Origin: Burkholderiaceae bacterium
Lineage (GTDB): Bacteria > Pseudomonadota > Gammaproteobacteria > Burkholderiales > Burkholderiaceae
Length of the DNA stretch: 11,119 nt
NCBI GenBank assembly: GCA_947380285.1
Contig: CANCQD010000078.1
Span: forward strand, 1 to 11,119
Direction: 5' to 3'
The translations under genes and the position numbers were made by a program. The notes under the pieces were generated by a model. It searched no databases and had not been told where the DNA came from. It was given only the letters and a program-made list of their open reading frames with translations. Every line of letters begins with the position of its first letter. The first letter of the stretch is position 1. Shown piece after piece: positions 6,515 through 11,119 of the stretch.

Positions 6515-7507
6515 TTACTGAGTAGGAATATTCCGCGCCTTAATAACTTTTTCCCAGTTTATAGACTCAGCTTGAATTTTGGCATCTACATCTTTGCTTT
6601 TCATCATCATTGGCGTCAAGCCGTTGGTTTCCATATTGGCAAGCAAGGGAGGTGCCTTGAATGATTTTTCTGTAGCTATATAAATCTTGTCAATGATGGA
6701 TTGTGGTGTGCCCATTGGAACTGCTAATGCATACCAGCCAGTATTTTCAAATCCAGGAATAGCCGCTTCAGAAACGGTGGGAACATTGGGGAGCTGTTTC
6801 AACCTTTTGCTGCTAGTAACAGCAAGTGCTTTTACTTGTCCCGCTTTTGCAAATCCTCCGGTTGCAGGAAAGTTTCCAGCCATAAAATCAATTTGTCCTG
6901 CGATCAAATCATTTAGAGCAGGGTTCTCGCCTTTATAGGGCACATGCGTTGCATGAATGCCGGCGGAATAAATAAAATTTTCATTAGCCATGTGTATTTG
7001 ACTGCCGATGCCTGCCGATCCGAAGTTCAGTTCTTTAGTCTTTGCTAATGCAATGAGTTCTGCAAGTGTATTGACTGGCAGTTTTGGGCTGACCGCGATA
7101 ACCATAGGCACAGTTGCAATAGTTGTGATGTATGAAAAGTCTTTTATATAGTTAATAGAAGCTTTTTTGTAAATGAAGGGGTTAACCGTCATCATGCTGC
7201 CTGAGGCTAGGAGGATGGTGTAACCATCGGCAGGTGACTTGGCAACTATTTCTGCGCCCAAGTTTCCACCTGCACCGCCCCGATTTTCAACAATCACATT
7301 TTGACCAAGATTCTTGCTCAGCTCCTGAGAAAGTATTCTCCCTAAAATATCTGCACTGCCCCCTGCGGCAAATGGAACAATCATCTTGATAGGTTTATCC
7401 GGCCATGTTTGGGCAGAGATATTGGCAGAGCCAAATATTCCTAGGGAGACACAAAGCGCAAGAATAAATTTATTTTTCTTGGCGAGAGCGCTAATTAAAA
7501 GTTGCAT
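6515..7507 (-). CDS. Bug-family (TctC-type) periplasmic substrate-binding protein
   Basis: This solute-binding protein is of the tripartite tricarboxylate transporter (Bug/TctC) family, which binds small carboxylates and related anions. The start is set at ATG 7507 rather than TTG 7522, because GGAG lies 8-9 nt before the ATG and is inside the longer frame; the protein is 330 residues. Residues 1-32 form a signal peptide (KKNK, then FILALCVSLGIFG, cleavage near ISA/QT). The mature part opens with WPDKPIKMIVPFAAGGSAD, the family hallmark, followed by ENRGGAGGNLGAE (74-86), HVPYKGENPALNDLIAGQID and LPNVPTVSEA (239-248). No TctA or TctB membrane gene is present; orphan Bug proteins are common in Burkholderiales. 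It is third in the minus-strand operon, 23 nt after the cobT-like gene. The ligand cannot be read from the sequence. Confidence 0.94.
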   Translation of the reverse strand: MQLLISALAKKNKFILALCVSLGIFGSANISAQTWPDKPIKMIVPFAAGGSADILGRILSQELSKNLGQNVIVENRGGAGGNLGAEIVAKSPADGYTILLASGSMMTVNPFIYKKASINYIKDFSYITTIATVPMVIAVSPKLPVNTLAELIALAKTKELNFGSAGIGSQIHMANENFIYSAGIHATHVPYKGENPALNDLIAGQIDFMAGNFPATGGFAKAGQVKALAVTSSKRLKQLPNVPTVSEAAIPGFENTGWYALAVPMGTPQSIIDKIYIATEKSFKAPPLLANMETNGLTPMMMKSKDVDAKIQAESINWEKVIKARNIPTQ

Positions 7508-7530
7508 GATATTTTTCTCCAACTACTTCG

Positions 7531-9279
7531 TTATGAATATTTTTTATTGATAAGAGATGATGCCTTAAATTCACTAGCCCAATTTTTTAGGGTCTTTGCT
7601 ACATTATTGGGATCCTCATCCCAGCTAAGACGATGTTGAAATGCAGAGCGGAGTTCTGATCCAATGCCGCAGCCCCATAATTGAAGCTGGGGTTGCTGTT
7701 CGCACCAAGCAATGGCCTGCAGAAGATGATCTTTTAGAAATTCTTCACCATTCGCCTCAATAGTGGCTCGATCCATAGGGCAGCCATCAGAAAAAAGAAT
7801 GAGTGTATTGCTGGAATTCCGGAGACTGCCAGTATTTTTTAAGCGATCTGCCGCCCATATGAGTGCCTCACCATCAATACTCTCCGCATATATTTCTGGA
7901 CGCAACATTGCGGCTATACCAGCTCGGGATCTTCTCCAGCTGGTATCAAAATCTTTAAAAATCCAATGCGCTCTTTCATTGAGGCGACCCGGATTTGGGG
8001 GCTGACCATTTTTACGCCATTCTTTAAAAGGCCTTCCTCCTTGCCAAGTGCTAGTGCTGTACCCAAGTACTTCAGTTTTTATTCCAGCTTGATCTAGTAT
8101 CCGCACTAAGGAATCAATGCAAGTAGCAATTTTGACTCGCTGCTCTTTCATGGATCCAGAGCAATCTATCAGTAGCGTCATCTTGGAGTTGACCATGCTA
8201 CTGTCTACAAGTTGCTTATAGAGGGCTGGTTGTAGCGGAGAGGTCGCGGCACGAGTAAGGTAGCGACGGTCAAGAACCACCTCTGCCTCAGTTGTTTGCC
8301 ATCGTTTTGGCTGCTTGCTAGAAAATAATTGTTGATAAATGCGAATGAGTTTTGCCCAAGGAATATTTTGCTTACCAATCTCAGAATTTAATTGATCTTG
8401 ATAGATTGCCAATTGAGCTGATCGTATTTTTTTCTTAGCCTCAGCTTCAGTGTCATAGCTCGAGTTGTAAATGTGATACTTATCAAGAGATTTCTTAAGT
8501 AGAAGTAGTTTTTCGCTAGAAGAGTTTGCAGGGCTTTTAAAGTCGGCTGAAATAATTCCTGCATGTGGCGGTACCCATTCTATTTTCAAATGGGTAGAAC
8601 TCTGATTTTTTCGTTTAGTGCGAATGCTGGGATTGTTGCGATATTCCTCGGCAATCAAACCAGATACCAGTTTAATTACCTCATGCGCAGTCTGTGCGTA
8701 AGCCTCTTGGTTATTGCGGGTCGTTTTTAGTTTCACTAGAAGTGGACCCATGTTCTCGGCTATACCAGCTCGAGTAGCCTCCACAATATCTTGCATTAAC
8801 TGCGGAATAGGCTGGCTATTTAATTTCATCCAGACTGTAGAGAAAATGGTGACCAGTAAAAGGCCAATACTTCCCTCGGCACCTCCGCTGGAAATGAATT
8901 GCTGCATCCAAGCAATAAATTGGGTCTGAATATTTTGTTGACTGCCTTTAAGTTCATCCGGGCAGTTACTTTCCACGCGAATTTGTTCTAAGACTTCAAA
9001 TATTAGAGATTCAATCATGCCCTCTGGAGTTAGCGAGGCATGTAAATTGGCATTGGAATATCGGAGGCGCAACGCTATGCCATCTAGTACTCCGCGCGGA
9101 TAAGCCCATGATGCTTTGAGGTTATCAAGATTGAGGTGCGGTGCAATTGAATCAAGAGGCAGGGATTTATGAAAGAGCTGCCAATCCCGAATCTGCACAC
9201 TGGATTCTCCGGACAATGATCGAATCATTGCGCCGCACCGTTGTTGCTGTTCGAAGTCTTGGTGAGTTTGAGTTTGCAA
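7531..9279 (-). CDS. cobT: CobT-like VWA-domain protein (cobaltochelatase subunit homologue)
   Basis: The protein resembles CobT, the VWA partner of the AAA+ protein CobS in aerobic cobaltochelatase. The C-terminal VWA domain (about 365-575) has the MIDAS motif LIDCSGSM (Asp372, Ser374, Ser376) and CobT-like blocks: EVLGYSTSTWQGG (403-415), NPGRLNERAHWIFKDFD (429-445), WRRSRAGIAAM (448-458), ESIDGEALIWAADRL (466-480) and ILFSDGCPMD (494-503). The N-terminal part includes QQRCGAMIRSLSGESSVQI and ESLIFEVLEQIRVES, also CobT-like. The long acidic middle region usual in alphaproteobacterial CobT is not evident. The start is TTG 9279 without a clear ribosome site; the first ATG (9228, residue 18) would cut into conserved sequence. 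It follows the cobS-like gene by 23 nt. No CobN is present, so cobalt chelation is uncertain; a metal insertion or remodelling role on another target is possible. Confidence 0.85.
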   Translation of the reverse strand: MQTQTHQDFEQQQRCGAMIRSLSGESSVQIRDWQLFHKSLPLDSIAPHLNLDNLKASWAYPRGVLDGIALRLRYSNANLHASLTPEGMIESLIFEVLEQIRVESNCPDELKGSQQNIQTQFIAWMQQFISSGGAEGSIGLLLVTIFSTVWMKLNSQPIPQLMQDIVEATRAGIAENMGPLLVKLKTTRNNQEAYAQTAHEVIKLVSGLIAEEYRNNPSIRTKRKNQSSTHLKIEWVPPHAGIISADFKSPANSSSEKLLLLKKSLDKYHIYNSSYDTEAEAKKKIRSAQLAIYQDQLNSEIGKQNIPWAKLIRIYQQLFSSKQPKRWQTTEAEVVLDRRYLTRAATSPLQPALYKQLVDSSMVNSKMTLLIDCSGSMKEQRVKIATCIDSLVRILDQAGIKTEVLGYSTSTWQGGRPFKEWRKNGQPPNPGRLNERAHWIFKDFDTSWRRSRAGIAAMLRPEIYAESIDGEALIWAADRLKNTGSLRNSSNTLILFSDGCPMDRATIEANGEEFLKDHLLQAIAWCEQQPQLQLWGCGIGSELRSAFQHRLSWDEDPNNVAKTLKNWASEFKASSLINKKYS

Positions 9280-9302
9280 GGTGAGTTTGCGCGTGTCTTG
9301 TA

Positions 9303-10280
9303 TTACTGCTTGCTTAAATCTAGTTCACTAGCGAAGCAGCGTTGATAGTATTCAGCCACTAAGACTTTCTCCTCTGATTCACATTTATTTAAAAATGCCA
9401 GAGAAAATGCAATTTGTAGATCTTTAAAGATGCGCCAATTTTCACCCCAGGTAATCAGAGTTCTCGTCGACATTAAAGTGGAAATATCTCCAGCTGCAAA
9501 GCCGCTTCTAGTAAGGTTGGCAAGGCTAATCATTGCTTTTCCTTGTGCATCAGAAAGCTCTGGGACTTTCGCCATCAGAATTTTTTGTTCTTCACTAGGC
9601 TCGAGGTAGTTTAGGGCTGCAACGATATCCCAACGATCCATTTGACCGTGGTTAAGCAGTTGAGTTCCTTGATATAAACCATTCCAATTTCCTAGGCCAA
9701 CAGTATTGCTAGTGGCAAAGATTCGAAATGCAGGATTAGGATTAATTACTCTATTTTGATCCAGCAAAGTCAGGCGACCTTCGCGCTCCAGCATTCTCTG
9801 AATAACAAACATCACATCTGGTTGGCCAGCATCGTACTCATCCAGAATGAGTGCGATAGGGCGTTGCAGACTCCAGGGGATGAGACCTTCTTGAAAGCGG
9901 GTAATTTGCTTTCCATCTTCTAGGCTAATAACATCTTTTCCAATCAAATCCATTCGAGTAATTTGACCATCTAAATTAATTCGCAAACAGGGCCAATTTA
10001 AACGTGCTGCGACTTGTTCTATATGGGTTGATTTTCCGGTGCCATGCATCCCTTGAAGCATGACTCTTCGATTGAAGGCAAAGCCAGCCAAAATGGCTAA
10101 GGTGGCTTCGGGATTCAGTTGGTAGCTTGGATCAACAGCGGGCACAAGCTCACTTGGCTTATTAAAGGCGGGGATCTGAAAGTCAGCAAAGCTTCTACAC
10201 TCAGGGAAGGCGGAGTGTAGAGAAACCAGTTTTTCAGGCTGCAAACCCATTAAATCAATTGAAGAGGTGCTTTCAGCCAT
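9303..10280 (-). CDS. cobS: CobS-like AAA+ ATPase (MoxR-type, cobaltochelatase subunit homologue)
   Basis: This AAA+ ATPase of 325 residues closely follows CobS, whose ring, together with CobT, powers metal insertion by CobN. The segment VPAVDPSYQLNPEATLAILAGF (46-67) is CobS-like. Walker A is GMHGTGKS (77-84), followed by HIEQVAARLNWPC. Walker B is LILDEYD (144-150, Asp147/Glu148). Sensor 1 is ATSNT (189-193, Asn192), an arginine-finger candidate is in GQMDRWDIV (Arg216), and Arg273 in MSTRTLITW resembles sensor 2. The C-terminus (FLNKCESEEKVLVAEYYQRCF) is also typical of CobS. The start ATG has a weak AAGG about 10 nt upstream. It is first in the minus-strand operon and divergent from the xsc-like gene. 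No cobalamin biosynthesis genes are nearby. Confidence 0.9.
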   Translation of the reverse strand: MAESTSSIDLMGLQPEKLVSLHSAFPECRSFADFQIPAFNKPSELVPAVDPSYQLNPEATLAILAGFAFNRRVMLQGMHGTGKSTHIEQVAARLNWPCLRINLDGQITRMDLIGKDVISLEDGKQITRFQEGLIPWSLQRPIALILDEYDAGQPDVMFVIQRMLEREGRLTLLDQNRVINPNPAFRIFATSNTVGLGNWNGLYQGTQLLNHGQMDRWDIVAALNYLEPSEEQKILMAKVPELSDAQGKAMISLANLTRSGFAAGDISTLMSTRTLITWGENWRIFKDLQIAFSLAFLNKCESEEKVLVAEYYQRCFASELDLSKQ

Positions 10281-10341
10281 TTTCTTGCCTTTAAAAGTCT
10301 TAATATGTTGTCAAATATATTCCATATTCGGGTTTATATGC

Positions 10342-10371
10342 TTGACTTTACCAAAAATACGCTATTATTAT
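10342..10371 (+). promoter_or_regulatory. Candidate sigma-70 promoter of the xsc-like gene
   Basis: TTGACT (10342-10347) is one base from the -35 consensus. TATTAT occurs twice in an overlapping repeat: 10366-10371 (18-base spacer) and 10363-10368 (15-base spacer); the former is more likely, placing the transcript start near 10378. The gene start is about 45 nt further on. The 142-base divergent region also contains TTGACA on the minus strand (10314-10309), but no matching -10 element was found for the cobS-like gene. Confidence 0.55.
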
Positions 10372-10381
10372 TCATATTGTA

Positions 10382-10394
10382 GAACAAAATGTTC
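10382..10394. promoter_or_regulatory. GAACA-N3-TGTTC dyad, probable repressor operator of the xsc-like gene
   Basis: The perfect 13-base dyad GAACA-AAA-TGTTC lies just downstream of the candidate -10 element, about +5 to +17 relative to the inferred transcript start and 28 nt before the ATG. This is a repressor-type position. The arms are too short and AT-rich to act as a terminator. The regulator is not in the window; C2-sulfonate genes in other bacteria are controlled by IclR, GntR/MocR or LysR types, and no choice among them can be made here. Confidence 0.5.
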
Positions 10395-10422
10395 CGTTTA
10401 ATTGAATACCTAGGAGAGCTTT

Positions 10423-11119
10423 ATGTCTAAGTCTGGCGCTAATTTACCTACCGGCCCACAAAAAATGACCCCTTCCGAAGCGTTTGTGGAGACCATGGTC
10501 GCCAACAAGGTGAAGGATATTTTTGGAATCATGGGCTCTGCCTTTATGGATGCAATGGATATTTTTGCTCCAGCAGGCATTCGCTTGATTCCAGTGGTTC
10601 ATGAACAAGGCGCTGCGCATATGGCTGATGGCTATGCTCGCGTGAGCGGAAGTCATGGAGTCGTAATCGGACAAAATGGCCCCGGCATTAGTAACTGCGT
10701 TACAGCAATTGCGGCAGCTTATTGGGCGCATAGTCCAGTGGTAATTATTACTCCTGAAACAGGCACGATGGGTATGGGTTTAGGTGGCTTCCAAGAGGCT
10801 AACCAATTACCAATGTTTGAAGAGTTCACAAAGTATCAAGGTCACGTTAACAATCCTAAGCGTATGGCTGAATTTACCGGCCGCTGTTTTGATCGTGCCT
10901 TATCTGAAATGGGTCCAACCCAACTCAATATTCCACGTGATTATTTCTATGGCGAGATCGAAGTAGAAATCCCACAGCCTAATCGTCTTGATCGCGGACC
11001 TGGCGGCGAGAAGAGCTTGGATGAGGCTGCAGAACTCTTGGCAAATGCTAAGTTCCCAGTGATTATTTCTGGTGGTGGTGTGGTGATGGGTGATGCTGTA
11101 GAGGAATGTAAAGCCTTTG
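10423..11119 (+). CDS. xsc: Sulfoacetaldehyde acetyltransferase-like ThDP enzyme (3' end beyond window)
   Basis: The N-terminal 232 residues of a thiamine-diphosphate enzyme closely resemble Xsc, which converts sulfoacetaldehyde and phosphate to acetyl phosphate and sulfite in taurine and isethionate breakdown. The pyrimidine-binding domain fills about residues 15-180. The ThDP-activating glutamate is Glu61 in VVHEQGAAHMADGYAR. Xsc-like blocks are GQNGPGISNCVTAIAAAYW (83-101), GGFQEANQLPMFEEF (121-135) and TQLNIPRDYFYGEIEVEIP (166-184). Residues from about 195 begin the central domain. The cofactor-binding C-terminal domain lies outside the window, so other family members (acetolactate synthase-like) cannot be fully excluded. 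A strong ribosome site AGGAGAG (10412-10418) precedes the ATG. The gene is divergent from the cobS-like operon, with a dyad operator in its leader. Confidence 0.85.
   Translation, partial: MSKSGANLPTGPQKMTPSEAFVETMVANKVKDIFGIMGSAFMDAMDIFAPAGIRLIPVVHEQGAAHMADGYARVSGSHGVVIGQNGPGISNCVTAIAAAYWAHSPVVIITPETGTMGMGLGGFQEANQLPMFEEFTKYQGHVNNPKRMAEFTGRCFDRALSEMGPTQLNIPRDYFYGEIEVEIPQPNRLDRGPGGEKSLDEAAELLANAKFPVIISGGGVVMGDAVEECKAF

Noticed and set aside
6443..6938. Plus-strand open frames opposite the Bug-family gene.
   Set aside because: They cross the bidirectional terminator or are antisense to a clear Bug protein; no recognisable product.
10444..10731. Minus-strand open frame within the xsc-like gene.
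   Set aside because: Antisense shadow of a strongly conserved coding region; no ribosome site or recognisable protein.
1..11119. Search for tRNA, rRNA, CRISPR repeats, insertion sequences, att sites and long direct repeats.
   Set aside because: Nothing convincing was seen by eye on either strand.

Overview
The window looks like a chromosomal segment of a betaproteobacterium, most likely Burkholderiales and probably a low-GC lineage such as Polynucleobacter. This is inferred from the isc gene order, the IscR and IscS sequence style, a Bug-family periplasmic binding protein (a family expanded in Burkholderiales) and moderate base composition. No rRNA or tRNA was available to confirm the taxon. 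No mobile element, CRISPR array or RNA gene was recognised.

Region 1 (1-5939, + strand) is a complete housekeeping Fe-S cluster assembly operon: iscR-iscS-iscU-iscA-hscB-hscA-fdx. The genes are tightly spaced, and hscB overlaps iscA by 35 nt. The first 23 bases match the IscR type 1 operator well, so IscR with a [2Fe-2S] cluster probably represses its own operon. IscS supplies sulfur, IscU is the scaffold, HscA/HscB release the cluster through the LPPVK motif of IscU, Fdx supplies electrons and IscA is an A-type carrier. A small exported cupin follows fdx at 19 nt, where iscX is often found in other proteobacteria; no iscX is visible.

Region 2 (5940-6514) holds a strong UUCG-loop terminator, a 35-bp nested dyad that looks like an operator, a 72-residue DUF2892 (YgaP-like) membrane protein with a Cys-rich tail, and a bidirectional terminator separating it from the convergent genes.

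Region 3 (6515-10280, - strand) is an apparent three-gene operon read cobS-like AAA+ ATPase -> cobT-like VWA protein -> Bug-family substrate-binding protein, with gaps of about 23 nt. CobS and CobT normally work with CobN in aerobic cobaltochelatase. No CobN or other cobalamin gene is present in the window, and the pair is joined to a solute-binding protein instead. This is the most unusual feature of the window.

Region 4 (10281-11119) is a divergent control region followed by the first 232 codons of a thiamine-diphosphate enzyme resembling sulfoacetaldehyde acetyltransferase (xsc), which runs off the right edge. Its leader has a plausible sigma-70 promoter and a perfect GAACA-N3-TGTTC dyad placed where a repressor would act. 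The xsc call suggests C2-sulfonate (taurine or isethionate) use; whether the divergent operon belongs to that pathway is open.
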